This document shows, one piece after another, positions 23,261 to 35,244 of a DNA stretch of 64,000 bases. A program made the translations under genes and the position numbers. Each line of letters begins with the position of its first letter. The stretch's first letter is position 1. Source of the stretch: Lenzites betulinus (taxonomy: Eukaryota; Basidiomycota; Agaricomycetes; Polyporales; Polyporaceae); NCBI GenBank assembly GCA_022264855.1, contig JABYQU010000014.1, positions 1-64,000 of the forward strand. Reading direction: 5' to 3'. The notes under the pieces were generated by a model. That model made no database searches, was not told where the DNA came from, and saw nothing but the letters and a program-made list of their open reading frames with translations.

Positions 23261-24014
23261 ATGGCAAACGCCTCGGCCAAACGCACAGGTACGCCCGCGT
23301 CCCTCCCCATCCCTCGCCATCGATCCGCTCATTGCTCACGCTGCCTGCCCGCCGCCCAGCGCAACAAAATGCGGAGTCCATAAAGAACCTCCGGCTCGGG
23401 CTGCTCGTCTCAGGCGCGCTCTCGGTCCTCCTCCGCCTGCTTTTCCGCCGGCGCACGCTCTCGCCGACGCAGTTCTCATTCTGGATCTACCTGTTCTCGC
23501 TCGGGCCTTCCGTGTTCCTCGCGCGCTACCTCGAGCGCATCGGCTCGCCGCGGCGCGACCCCACGACGGGCACGCTCATCTCTGCTGGCGAAGACCTCAG
23601 CCGGCCCGGGATCATCGAGTGGTGCTTCGACGTGATTTATGTCACCTGTGAGTGCCCCTTCTTTGTTCGGCGGACTTGGGTTTGAATGGGACGTGTGCGT
23701 GCGTAGGGGCATGTCAGATCGGTAGCGGAGCGTTTGGGCAGTGGGTATGGTGGCTGTATCTCATCGTAAGTGCCGTCTACTCCCGCAAAATTCACCATTC
23801 AACTAATTTGTAATGTATGCAGATCCCGCTCTATGCTATCTTCAAGCTATGGACTTCCGTCGTCTCCCCGATGTTCTTTGGCCGTTCCGCTGCGTCGGCT
23901 GCGCCCGAGGCAGAAGCCGAGGCCAAGGAGCCGACGAGCAAACGACAAGAGAAGCTTCGAAAACGCTCCGAGCGGGGAGACCCGCGCGTCCGAATGCAGA
24001 CGCGCGGCAGCTAG
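23261..24014 (+). CDS. SND2: SND2/TMEM208-type ER targeting protein
   Basis: Small multi-pass ER membrane protein of the SRP-independent (SND) targeting route. Exon 1 is MANASAKRT. An intron then joins to AQQNAESIKNLRLGLLVSGA. Hydrophobic segments are LLVSGALSVLLRLLF, FSFWIYLFSLGPSVFLARYL and VWWLYLVIPLYAIFKLW. The motif CQIGSAFGQWVWWLYLVIP followed by a basic tail (SKRQEKLRKRSERGDPRVRM) is characteristic of the family. Length of about 190 residues fits. The start codon overlaps, on the other strand, a possible start of the neighbouring Myb gene. Confidence 0.9.
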
Positions 24015-24250
24015 AGGCCCTCGCCGTTGTATCTTATATATTCTCGACATGTACGCGAATAACTTGATTTCCGCCTGACTGACCTGCGTGCCCTGCGTTC
24101 TGGGCGCGAAACAAGTTCCCGCAGTGATGAGGATCATGAGCACAACAAATGTCTCAGTGATTAACAAAATGGTATGTCACTAGATGGCACAGAAATCTCC
24201 TATTTTACCAGGCCGGGCACGCGAGGCGGACTATGGCTTCGGGAGATTCA

Positions 24251-25796
24251 TTAAAGCTCCGGAGCACCCTTGTACGTCGGGTTGGTGCCCGTCCCAGCGA
24301 TAGGCGAATAGGGACTCCCTGCGGGCGCGGGATAGGAATACGGCATCGTGTCATAGTGCGCGTGAATGGGGCTACTAGCAACTGCCGTAGTGTCATGAGA
24401 AGAGGGTGCTCGCGCGTCTGAGTTGTCCGGGAAAGTCGTCGGGTCGTCGGGGTTCTTCAGGTATATGAGCAGCAGAATAAACATGCATGGCGAGATCACT
24501 TACATAGACTTTGGGGCTAGCCAGAGGACTGGGGATAGGCGCAGGGAAACCATAAGCACCCTGGGAGTAGTCCGTGGGCTTCTCGGCGTACTGCCCGTAC
24601 TCGCCGGCGGTGAGATCGACGGGGCCCGTCGGGGCGTTGCGTGTGGCATTGCGTCGCCGTCGTACGAAGAACCACAGCGCAAGCCCGATGACGATGGCAC
24701 CTACGACACCGCCAACAACACCTCCGACGATGGGCGCGATATTGGTGGACTTCTTGGTAGACGTGGTGTCGTCACCCGAGCCGCTACCCGAGCCGCTGCC
24801 TGAGTTGCTGCCTGAGTTGCTGCCGCTGCCGCTGCTTGTAGTAGTACTCCGCGGTGCTCCAGTCGCTGACCCCGATATAATTGCAGATGCACTTCTAACG
24901 CTCGTGGCTGTAGATCCGGAAGACAGCGCCGTCGACTCAGGCAGTCCTGTTGAATGAGAATGTGGGTTAGTTGAGATCAAATACTAATTCTAGTGGTTCG
25001 TGTCGTGCCTTCACTGGCCACAGCCTGCGCCTGAACGGGGCTGAAGTCGTCTACTGTCTGCGAGTAGGAACATCAATAAGGAGGATAGGAATGAATCTGA
25101 AGAGCGTGTCCACTGTCCACTTACCCTGACATCAATGTACGCCCAAGCGGGTACGGCAGTTCCGGAGTTGATGTCCTCAGGATACCTGGTACGACATCAA
25201 TCACGTGTTTAAGAGCCCCACAGATGCACCGGAAGTGTAAGCTCACGATTGTATATCCGGGCTAGTGCAGAACGCAGAATAGTCAGACCATCTGTCCGAA
25301 AGGTGTTAGTAGTGTATTTGGACCTGAACAAGACCCATCCAGCTGACGTCGGAATAAATGCCCCTTGTCCTTGGCAGGTCGCGCATGCGGAGATCATAGA
25401 GTAGAACACAGTATTGCAGCGGCAGAGGGTTGCTGTGGTAGAAGACGGTAGATTGTAGTGTTCTCCAGCCGTGAGGGGGAAAACGAAGGAGCCTGCAGAT
25501 GTTTGAGCTAGTCATGGCCAGTAAGGATTGAATTGCCCTCGTATAACTCACTCGAAGTAGCGTCACACGGTAAGAGGAGATACGAGGAGACAAGGCATGG
25601 ACTCTGACCGAGGGAATTACTCATCTATATGTGGACAAGTCAAGCCATGCTTTCACACCAGACGTACGGTACAAAGTACTGGAGGACTTACCCAACTAAA
25701 GCTGGATTCGCAGACCGCGGTCGTTCCTTGACCGGCGACCCCCACCTGTCTCGCAGAAAATTGTACGACCCATACGAGAAGAGATAGTGCTATCAT
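24251..25796 (-). CDS. Mid2-like single-pass surface protein
   Basis: Starts at 25796 with a signal peptide (MIALSLLVWVVQFSARQVGV). The luminal part is Cys-rich: CESSFSW|MSNSLGQSPCLVSSYLLL, CDAT, an exon reading CNTVFYSMISACATCQGQGA, then YPEDINSGTAVPAWAYIDV. A Ser/Thr/Gly mucin-like stretch (SGSGSNSGSNSGSGSG) leads to one membrane helix (IVGGVVGGVVGAIVIGLALW) and an RRRR stop-transfer signal. A Pro/Tyr-rich cytoplasmic tail ends TGTNPTYKGAPEL. The layout resembles Mid2/Wsc cell-wall sensors, and the NSLGQSPC module recurs in many Agaricomycete proteins of unknown function. Expression and role cannot be read from the sequence. Confidence 0.7.
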
Positions 25797-26216
25797 CTTG
25801 GAGGACTGGGAGACACAGACCGCCTTCGAGGTGGTGGTGGACGTGCGACACTGAGTGGAGGTGTAGGGGGAGACTAAGGGAGAGCTTGATTGAGACTCGG
25901 CAACTCGAGGCGGTTTGCCAAGAGCCGTGCTCGCCGGGGCACCAGTCTCGGACTTATGTTTATATTGTCTGTCATTTGACCGGGGAAGGACAAGTATGAC
26001 AGGCCGATCTTGCGCGACAGGGTGAGGCGTAGTGGCGACCTGTCAATCTGTCAAACTATGGTCCCCTTATCCGGGCAGACGCCTTCCATATCAGTTCCTG
26101 ACGATGACGTAACTCGGGCGTCTCCGTGATACAAACAACGCGTCAACAACGCGTCCGTGCTCTCTTCCTCCTTCCATATACCTTGAGGTACCCGCTCTCT
26201 GTTGGTCTTCCGCGGT
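25797..26216. promoter_or_regulatory. Divergent promoter region, Mid2-like gene and Mei5-like gene
   Basis: 420 bases lie between two divergent starts. A TATA-like TTTATATTG lies at 25960-25968. No coding sequence is seen. Confidence 0.4.
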
Positions 26217-29200
26217 ATGGTAAGTGCATACGAGTGTTCTCAGCCGTGATTCTTTATGATGACTATGCAGTCTACTCCTCCCACAAATCAACTGGAGCCC
26301 CATGACAGGCAGCCTGTCCACGATGCTGCGGAGGCGACTGTCACGGCGGATGACAACAATGCATATATGCTACCTTCTCCTCTCACGAATGTCACAGTAG
26401 CGCAAGAAGAGGCTGATGTTATGCGCTTGGTGGTGAGTTATTCCATTGCGCCATCTCGATAGCTCGCTATATAATTTTGCGTAGGAGGAGTTGGATGAGA
26501 GTGGCACTCTCAGTCCAGTCGGGCAAAAGACGCGGTCACCTGAGAGCGAGGTAATACATGTAAGCTGCTACCTTGCAATAAAACGTCGCTCATCCTGTCT
26601 CCTGCTGCAGACAGTGTCATGTATCGATGACAGCGTCGACGCTCGGCGTAATATTCCGACCTGTAGCTCACTCACACCATCTTCTGGTTGCACTGCGGAG
26701 GTAACGTTCATACTCCCGTCTGGTGCGCGTGTATCCTGATTTTTGTGCGTGAAGTTGCGCTCGCCCGACGACGCGCTGGAGAAGCCGTTCCTCCTCAAGC
26801 GTTCGGGGTTGTACTCCTCTCGTGTGTTGACCAGTGCGCCGGTGAGTTCACGACTTATCCCCTGTAGAACGAAACAGCCTTCTCATATGCAATACCCCCG
26901 CAGCTTCCTGGCGCATACATGCAGTTCCTGCCCCGTGAGTCTGGGTGTGAGCGGCCAGAGGCTACAAACCACCACACGCCTCCTCTACAGACGGCCCCCG
27001 TCCCGTTGGTTCCGACGCCATCCACCTTCGAACTGCCCCTCCAGGCAGAGTCCTCTGAGGATATCCTGAAGAGGATAGACTTTGGTGCGCCTGCGCTGCA
27101 ACTCGACGTGACGGAGGCCCTCCGCCAAACCATCCCCGGAGCGCCCGCTACAGAGAGTGTAGTTGATGACTATGCTAAGGGCAACAGAACTCTGGACAAC
27201 GCTCTGGGTGTGTCACTTGAGTGCCCAGACGGGGCTACTGGCCCACCCGTCGCGACTCTCGGCACTTGTCCTTTAGACGAGCAACTACTAGCCCCTGCAG
27301 AATGTCTTGTGTTCACGACGTCGGCAACGCTTAGCACCGTGCCGGAGGCTCAAGCACCTACTGTGTCTTCGACAGCCTATCCTGATCAATCACTTGTCTC
27401 GTCTGCCTCTTCTCTTGCTCAGATGCCTTCGCCCGTTTCTACCAGTAATCTCAGACTAATAGAAAGCTCGGCTGAAGGCGCTGCTGACACTGGGTTGGCT
27501 CCACTGCCTTGCTCACTCTCTGCTCCGCTTGCTGCTTCACCAGAACCTGAATCTCGTAGAAATAGCCTGGGCCTCCCGGTCTTTACGCCGGACATCACAT
27601 CCACGGCTGCTGTGCATGGCCCTGTCATCGATCAACCCTCGGAAATTCTTCTGCCGTTTCCACCTGTCGAAGGCGTGTCGGACTCTCACTCCCTCGTTCA
27701 GCCTGTCGCTCTCTCTAACTGCGACGACACGGACATGACTGGCGACGACCTGCCTGCATTATCTGACCCCTTACAACTTGCCGACTCTGTTGCTCATGAA
27801 CCTGGGGCTTCTCTTGGTGTCGACACTCCAAGGTCCGATTTCCAAGAGACTCTCATGCTGGAGGGGTCTGTCATCGTAACCGAACTCGCGACTGCACCTA
27901 TCCCTCTAGACGACCTCTCAGTTGTATCTGTCCCTCTGAATGCGGAACCACTCGACACAGGCGACATCTGCAGCGCTGCTGTGCCTCCTGCTAGCACGGA
28001 ACCCCCGATGTCCCAAAACGATATGCCTCTCTCTAGTTCGCTTACGTGCCAACACGTTCAGGACGTCCCCGAACGTGCTCCTTGCGAAAGTGATGCTACG
28101 CCGCTTTGCACAGTGCTGTCTCGCCGTAGTTCGCCTCTCCCTGAAGAACATGCGGGACTGGAATCAGAACTCGCTGTTCCCACCTCTTCTACGGACCCTG
28201 CGCCGCTCTCTCTCCTTCTCGCCCGAGATGAAGAGATGCAGATAGACTTGCCTGATCCCACCGACTTCAATACGCTACCTATGACTGTTGAAATCCCGGA
28301 GCTTGACGTCGAATTCGATTTGCCCCCCTCGTCACCCCCTCCGTCTTCTAGCCCTCCGCACATATTCTCTTCATCGCCGCCAAGAGATGTATATGAAACG
28401 CCCCCTTCATCTTCACCGCCCCTTTCGGGCCCTCAAAAATCGTACCCGGACTGTTTGGACGACGAGACGACAGCCAGCGGAAACCTTACTTCTTGCGAGA
28501 CCAGCGATTCTCTTAAATATCCTACTCCCGTAGTAGAATTTATAGAGAGCGAGGCGGATGAGGATGAGAGAAAAGCAAAGCGGGCGGTGTGTAATTATGT
28601 ACGATCATCATAATCCGCCACGCACTCATCATAGTTTTAGAAAACGGAGCCGCAATCTGCGCCGTCGGATCCCCCTCAGCCAAAGCGTCTCACACAGGCA
28701 TCCGTGGCGAAGCAGCGCAAGAAGCTCGCGGCCCCGTTTCGCTCACCCGTCATCAAAGGACCTCTGATTCAGGGAGGTTTGCACGCCGTATACGCCACAG
28801 GGCGCGCATTCACCTCGCCCCCGTCACGCAAACCCGCAGGTGCAGACGATGTCGTGGAGAAGCCGGCGCAGAAACCCGCGGACGTTAAACCCGACCCAGC
28901 AGTGGCCAAGCCTGACCCGACGCTAGCCAATAGGGACCGCACGGCCAACGCTGCGAAGCAGTTCAAGTCTCCACTCGTGGCCTCGGGCGGTGCTGCCGAT
29001 CCTGCGACCCCCGCCTCCACAGGCGGTACTCTCTTCTCGACCGCGAAGGCGACACCAACTATCCAGGCCCTGCAGGGCAAGCTTCAGACGCTCAAGCAGG
29101 CGATCAGGATCAAGAAGTCTGGCAAGGAGGACGAGGAGGACGAGCTCGAGCGTCTTGTGGCGAAATGGACGATCGCTGGGCGGGAGGTTGCTTGGGCTGT

Positions 29201-29522
29201 CTGGGATTATGTCAAGGACCTCGACCCTGGGACTGGGTGCGCTGGTGAAACCAAGAAGGACGGGTGGTTCAACGACGGCGACGGACCTTGGGGTGCCAAG
29301 AGCGGTGAGAAGAGAGGCTTCGATGCCGGCTGGGGATACGACGATGGGCACCCGGCGAAGAAGGCTCGGTTGGACGACGGCATCGAGGAGAAGACCGAAG
29401 TGGAGGATGAGGAGGGGCCGCCTGTCGTACAGCACACGCTGGGTACCATGCTCCGCCATCTGGGTATCGACCCAGCGACGCTGGGCTGGAACGAGGAAGA
29501 AGGCGACTTCGTCGACGCTTGA
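26217..29522 (+). CDS. Mei5/Sfr1-like recombination mediator
   Basis: Long protein with a disordered Ser/Pro/Thr-rich N-terminus and a conserved C-terminus. ATG at 26217 is followed directly by a consensus GTAAGT intron ending at 26270; an alternative start is 26256. Short exons lead to one long exon (26919-28577). A splice ending TTTTAG then joins in frame to KTEPQSAPSDPP. The C-terminal part has AAPFRSPVIKGPLIQGG and AKQFKSPLVASG, both like the F-x-S-P motifs Sfr1 uses to touch Rad51. Next comes a coiled helix (IQALQGKLQTLKQAIRIKKS, LERLVAKWTIAGREVAWAVW) and HTLGTMLRHLGIDPATLGW. Swi5-Sfr1 (Sae3-Mei5) stimulates Rad51/Dmc1. The N-terminal ~700 residues are far longer than usual. Confidence 0.7.
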
Positions 29523-29659
29523 TCGACTGCATGCTTCTTGTTGCTTCTTGTACGGACGATTGTTACGCGTTGTTGTCGATACTCTTACTGATACAATAAT
29601 ACACGACTGTCATCCTCAACGAATGGCAAGTCAGAACCTTCTGCTATATCGAACTGCGA

Positions 29660-30739
29660 TTACGGCGCGTTCCGTTCGAGGTCACGGCGGATACGCTCCG
29701 CCCAGGACGTTGGCTCGCGACCCAATATCCACCTGACCGTGTTGTTGTTCCCGGGTATGCCCCTACGAATTCCCCAAATCAGTGAGAAATACCGGCCAAG
29801 CCACCACCGCACACACTGACCTCCGGTCGTAGTAGAACAGCATCCTATGAAACCCGTCTGAGATATGTTCAGCCTTCAGGTCGACATGCAGCCCGCTCCG
29901 CGAGGTAGCCTCCTCCCGCGGGAGCCGCACCACCTTGGTATCCTTCCCGAGCTGCGCCCCGATCGCGCGCGCGACGTCCTCGTACGAGCAGTTCTCGCCG
30001 ACGAGCTCGTACCGCGCGCGGCTGTGCGCCGCCGGGTCGAGGATGACCGTGCGCGCGACGAGCCCGAGGTCTTCGAGGTCGAGGTAGCCTTGCAGGACAC
30101 TTGGCGTGTAGAGCGCGAGGAGCGTGCCCGTCGAGACGACCGTTTGCAGGTTGATATTCTGCATGAGCGACGAGGGCTGTGGCGGGTGTTATGAGCTGCT
30201 CCCAGCAGCCGAGGAGGAAGACAAAGACGGACCTGGAGGATGGTGTATTCCAAGCCAGACTCGATGAGATGTTCTTCGACCCTGGGCACATCTCATCGTC
30301 AGATTATTGCACAGTGAATGGTGTTTCCTACGCGGGCAGGGGATACTCACACAGCCTTCGCCTTGTGGTTCACCATCTTCGTCAACACGGGGAACAACAC
30401 GCTGCAGTACACAAAATGGCGCACGCCCGCGGCGCGCGCCGCCTCGATCAGCGCGATGCCCATCGCGCTCTCGAGCGGGTGGAACGCGGGCCCGTTGTGA
30501 AACACGACGTCGACGCCCGCGACGGCGGGCGCGAGCGTGTGCGCCTCGAGGTAGTCCCCGACGACGAAGTGCGCGTCGGCCAGCGCAGGGATGCGCGATT
30601 GGAGGGTGTGCGCGGAGTCTTGGGAGCGTACGAGGAGGCGGAGGTCGGAGGGCTGGATGGGGCTGGGGGCCTGGAGGAGGGCGCGGATGACGAAACCCGA
30701 GGTTCTGCCTGCGGCTCCTGTGATGAGGATGGCAGGCAT
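29660..30739 (-). CDS. NmrA-like atypical short-chain dehydrogenase
   Basis: NAD(P)-binding protein of the NmrA/atypical SDR class. Start 30739: MPAILITGAAGRTSGFVIRA gives the first strand and the glycine-rich loop. VDVVFHNGPAFHPLESAMGI and VRHFVYCSVLFPVLTKMVNH follow, with KAKA|VEEHLIESGLEYTILQ across an intron. Later exons give YLDLEDLGLVARTVILDP and YELVGENCSYEDVARAIGAQ. The final exon encodes GIPGNNNTVRWILGREPTSW and ends at 29660. The canonical YxxxK catalytic pair is not in its usual place, as in NmrA-type sensors or isoflavone-reductase-like enzymes. Substrate unknown. Convergent with the Mei5-like gene. Confidence 0.8.
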
Positions 30740-31104
30740 GCTTGAAGGTGGCTGTAAAGATGAGTGTGGAAATATCCACGGCAGACCCGGAAGCTTATAT
30801 ATGTGTGAAAGGGAACCTGACCGACGCGGTGGGGACCGAGGCGGGACACACAAAGGATTATGGCGCACTCGGATATAGCACAAGCACACGAAGCCGAGAC
30901 CATAAGACGTTCAGCATGACACAGATTCGCACGGCGGCTACGATCTCTTCTACCGCGTGGAGCACAAGTTGAGCAAGTCTAGCATATGGGCATTTTGCTT
31001 ACAGATACAATTTACACATCAGTACAACGAGCACTCGAGAGCAAGAGACAAACACAAAGCTATAGTCCTAGTCCACGAACGAAGAGTCCCGGTGTGATAC
31101 AATA
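30740..31104. other. Intergenic: promoter of the NmrA-like gene
   Basis: No gene is seen. A TATA-like CTTATATATG (30792-30801) lies about 55 bases 5' of the NmrA-like start. The rest is the 3' flank of METTL3. Confidence 0.45.
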
Positions 31105-33102
31105 TCAATGTCCCTGTCCTGGCAAGTCCGGGGGCGGGTGAAGCAACCTTTCGGGATACCTGCACAACAGAAATTAACAGACATCATCAGCTCACTGACA
31201 TCGAGAGAGCTTCGAATCATTTACCTTGCTTTGATCCTCGCCCTCAAGTCCTGCTCGTATATCTGATCCGGCCCTAGCTGATTTCCCAGTGTCAACCACC
31301 TAGCCACAAATGCAGTCAGCGCACAGAGTCCCCCGAGATGCCTTCGTTCAGCAAACTCACCCCGCCCTTGTGTTATGCTTCCTCCCGAAAATCTCGATCT
31401 TCCGCCCGCCAGGACACATGCGCTCGATCATCCCATACACCTCGTCGGGCTTCCTGCTCGTCTCGCGCACCTCGGACACAACCACGTCCGTGTCGAGCCC
31501 GCGGTTAACCCAGTCCGGGAACTTCAGGCGGCCCTCCGCGTCCGCGACGGTCTTCACGCCGACGAGCATGTGCTCCTTAGTGTGGTTCAACCAGTGCCCT
31601 GTGCGCCCGGTGCGGATCACGCGCTGCAACTGGTTCGTCTTCACCCACACGACCTCGTCGACGCGTGTGTAGCCCCAGTGGCGCATGCACTCGCGTCCGA
31701 CCTCCATTGCGCGTCCGGTCACCCAGAGAAAGAGGAGACCTTCGTCTTGCAGCGTTGGGATCGGCATCGCGCGCATCTCGTCGTCTGTCATGGTTCCATA
31801 GGGCAGCTATGATATCAAAGCTGTCAGAAGGGATGGCATTTGATCGACAAGAGGTACATACGCTCATGTGGATATCCCATGGTGGGTCGGCCATGATCAC
31901 ATGGAATTTACCCAGTACTGAGTAGTCGAATCTACGCAGGTCGCAGTTGATCCACTGTGGAGGGAGCTGTAAATATGATCGTGAGTTTTACTGACCAGCT
32001 GCCGAAGGCAGGCAATTACATACCGGTGTCGTCGCCTTCCCCAGGGGCCCCAAACCAATCGGGAGCTTATAGGGCCGCTTCCTCGCCACCTGCCTATGAT
32101 CAACCATACCCTGCCCATCGTTCACGTCCCAGTCGACTTCGAAATGCAGATACCGACACGGCGCCTTCTCCTTGCCTCTCCCACCTGCACCAAGCCCGCT
32201 CGGTAAACTCACAGGACCTTGTCCTTGCGCGTTGTACTGATTCTGTCGGTGAGAGGGTAGCGGAGGGATGGAAGGCGACTGTGCGTATGTTGGCTCAGAG
32301 TAACATGTGTTGAGGTATGAACAGTGTCCCAGTCCGGGGTCGGTGTGTGCTCGGAGGAGGGGCCGAAAGTGGATGCGGTCGCAGATGGCGGACATATTGC
32401 CCGAAGAACTTGAATTTGAATGTAACGCGCGCCGCGCCTTCGCGCAGTCGTCCTTGGTAATGTGCGCGCATATGGGCTCAAAGCTCCCACTGAGCGAGCG
32501 GAACTGAGAAGCAATGTCAGATATGGCTGTCCCATGAGCCCGGGAATTGAGAATCTTACCTGCTCTGCGAGAAGACGACCCTTCGCGGTAGACCGCTGCA
32601 TGAGGTTGTACACCTCCTTCATAGTCTTGCTCAGACTCTCGAGGGTGCTCGGTGGGGGGTTCCACGCCGCCTCGGGTTGCTCCGGGGAGTCTTCCTCCTC
32701 CGCGCGCCCGACGGCGGAGTCGTCATCTTCGTCCACTATGCGTTTCCGCTTGCGGCGCACAGGGGACGTTTGAGTGGGCGGAGACGGGCCGTCGCGCGGC
32801 GCACCGAGCTGCACGTCCATCACGGTGAGCTCGCCATCGCCCTCCTCCTTCGAGAGCGTGATCTTGCCCTGGTCCCAGCTTTCGGATAGACGTTCGAGGA
32901 TGCGCTCGAAGCGCGACAAGTCGGTGAGGCGCAGCCTAGGAACAGGCCCTCCGTGGGGTAGGAGACCGGCCGGGGGAGGACCAGACGCGATAATGTGGGT
33001 AAGAAGGTCGAACGACGAGACGGGTGTGGTTACTGATTCCTTGGAGAAGAGAGATTGGATGGAAGCAGACGCGACTAGCTTGAGCTTGTCTTCGACCGAC
33101 AT
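31105..33102 (-). CDS. IME4: METTL3/Ime4-type mRNA m6A methyltransferase
   Basis: Catalytic MT-A70 subunit for N6-adenosine methylation of mRNA. Start 33102 ([20 protein letters not shown]), a long charged N-terminus, then the paired CCCH-type region: [39 protein letters not shown] and [12 protein letters not shown]. The core contains [20 protein letters not shown], the catalytic DPPW ([12 protein letters not shown]), and after an intron [49 protein letters not shown] and [17 protein letters not shown]-terminal exons give [19 protein letters not shown] and [17 protein letters not shown]. The zinc region and intact DPPW point to METTL3, not the inactive METTL14. Its METTL14-like partner is not in this window. 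Confidence 0.93.
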
Positions 33103-33810
33103 GACATGGAATATGGATGACCGTGAGGGGTGTAGCAGAGGTGCGAGGCGCCCGCGCGCGCGAGGTGATTGCCACAGTCGCCCGTGATCTCATCTTAAGA
33201 TCTTACCGGTTGACCCGTTGACTGAGCAAAATGCAGTAGTACATCTAACGGACGTCTTGAGGTCGAAACATAGACAGCGACAGGAGGTAGTGCAACGAAA
33301 CAACCCCCTCGCCTTTTACTAGGGGGTTCCGTGTTCTGCCTCCACTTCAATGTCGCCATACGAATTTTTCCGACCTCAGCTCCCTCCGAGCTTCTATCCC
33401 CTTCGTGGGGAACTTGTTTTTTCTTTTCTTCGTACCCCATATGACCCAGGATTCCAGGCTAGTTTACGCTGACGGATAGCTGGATAGGTGCGTGCTGCAG
33501 CAGCATCAACGCCGTGACCACAATCATCCCCTGCAGCTTTCCAAGGGTCGAATGAACGAACTTCTCAGCGAGCTGCGGCCGGGCGCGCGTGTAATTGACT
33601 GATGGTCCGAATCGACTGCAGCTGACTGCAGTCACTGAACATGCGCTACGCCATCGTAGGATCTCGATATGCGTCTGGATGATGTGCACAACTTGGACCA
33701 CAGACACCATTAACAAGGTGTTGCGCTTGCGTTTTCTTCAAGCGAAGTTCCTATTAGGTATCCCATAGTGGTACAACAATATTTCCATGTACGCATCCTC
33801 CATCCTAAGC
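33103..33810. other. Intergenic, 708 bases
   Basis: No supported gene; the open frames lack splice-compatible extensions or family features. A short perfect hairpin (33302-33328) is present. It should hold the METTL3 promoter and the GST 3' flank. Confidence 0.45.
33302..33328. repeat. 8 bp hairpin AACCCCCT/AGGGGGTT
   Basis: Perfect 8 bp arms (33302-33309 and 33321-33328) flank an 11 base loop. It lies about 200 bases upstream of METTL3 and has no assigned role. Confidence 0.5.
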
Positions 33811-34717
33811 TTAAGGGACAGCGACACCGGCCTGGAAAGCGGGACGCGAAGTGGAGCGCTCGACCCAGTCCTGGAAGTGTAATGGTCAGTCTCATGTTTC
33901 GCTCGTACTTTGTGGTCTGGATACTGACCTTCAGGCGCGGCCACTCGTTGAGGCTCTCAATGCCTGCGATCTTGTGGAACCGGATCCATGCGATGACGTT
34001 GATGTCCGCAATGCCGTAGCTACCACGGCCAGGCCCGACAAGGTAGTCGCGGTCCTGGAGGCGGATTTCGAGAACGCCGTAGAGGCGCTTCGTCTCCTCA
34101 GTGTAGCCTGTATGAAAGCCAGGTAAGCGTCGATCTCATGCGGTGATGCCGTAAAGTAGTGTTACTTACGCTTCTTGGCGTAGGGGATGGCCTCGGGCGC
34201 GTACTTGTTGAAGTGGTTCGCCTGGCCCTGCATGGGACCAACACCACCATGCTGCAGAGACGCGTCGCATCAGCACCCTCACTCAGGTCTCTCTAGCGTA
34301 CCGCTTAGACATACCGCGAAGAAGATCCACTGCAGCTCCTCGCTGTAGTGGTCCGGGTCCGTCGCGGGGTTGAACCCGAACTTGCCGTCCTTGTCATAAT
34401 GCTGCTGGAGGTAGACCAGGATCGCCGCGGTCTCGAAGATGACGAAGTCGTTCCGCTTGTGGTCGACGAGCACCGGGATGCGCCCGTTCGGGTTCAGCTT
34501 GATGAACCACGGCTCCTTCTGCGTGTTCTTCGACATGTCGATCTTCTCGACACTATCACCACAGCTAATCAGCACCCGTTCTCAACCTCCAAAAAGCATA
34601 CACGAGAGGCGCGTACTCGTATGTGATGCCATAGGCCGCCTTGAGCTCCTCGAGGAAGACCGAGACCTTGTGGCCGTTAGGGGTGGGCGCGGTGTAGAGC
34701 AGGAAATCGCCGGGCAT
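33811..34717 (-). CDS. Ure2-like glutathione S-transferase
   Basis: Cytosolic GST of the Ure2p-like fungal class. Start 34717: [20 protein letters not shown], then [14 protein letters not shown] across an intron to [20 protein letters not shown] and [11 protein letters not shown], the thioredoxin-fold half with the cis-proline VPV-type motif (IPVL). [15 protein letters not shown] follows the usual E-S/T glutathione contact. The helical domain gives [40 protein letters not shown] and [19 protein letters not shown], ending at 33811. Length of about 235 residues fits. Likely detoxification. Confidence 0.88.
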
Positions 34718-35244
34718 GATTGTTGTGTTGCTGGAGATGAAGGTGGGTGAGATGTGGGGATGGTGATGATATCCACGTCGACCTGCGCACCTTAAATATA
34801 TATGCGCGACGACGGTACATGCTGAATAGAGTACTGTATGGGTGTGTGCGCCACCGTCTGCGATGGGGAGTGCATGAGCACGTCATTCTTCTCGAAGCCG
34901 CCCCGGCTTGCTAAGCAAAGGACTCTCTCCGCCAAGTCTATTCTCCGTATTCCCGCACAGGAACACATGGACTGCGCTGCCTGCTGAGTAAACCGGCCCT
35001 CTCAGACCCCTGCTGATGGTACTAAGCACCCGTGCGCAACAGCTGAGTAACTCTTTGCTATCGTTGATTGTGGTGTCATTGGATGAACATGACACGCGTT
35101 ACCACGCTTAGACGGCCAAATGCACCATGTCTACGTTGCGTAGGTAGCCGTAAAGGTATACAAATCAAATACATTGAAGTCCATAGCGGTGCTTCGGAAG
35201 GGTATCCCACACACATCGGGGTGACAGAGTAGAAGCCCGAACCC
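34718..35244. other. Intergenic, 527 bases
   Basis: Nothing coding is seen. A TATA-like TTAAATATATATG lies at 34791-34803, about 75-85 bases 5' of the GST start and well placed for it. Confidence 0.45.
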
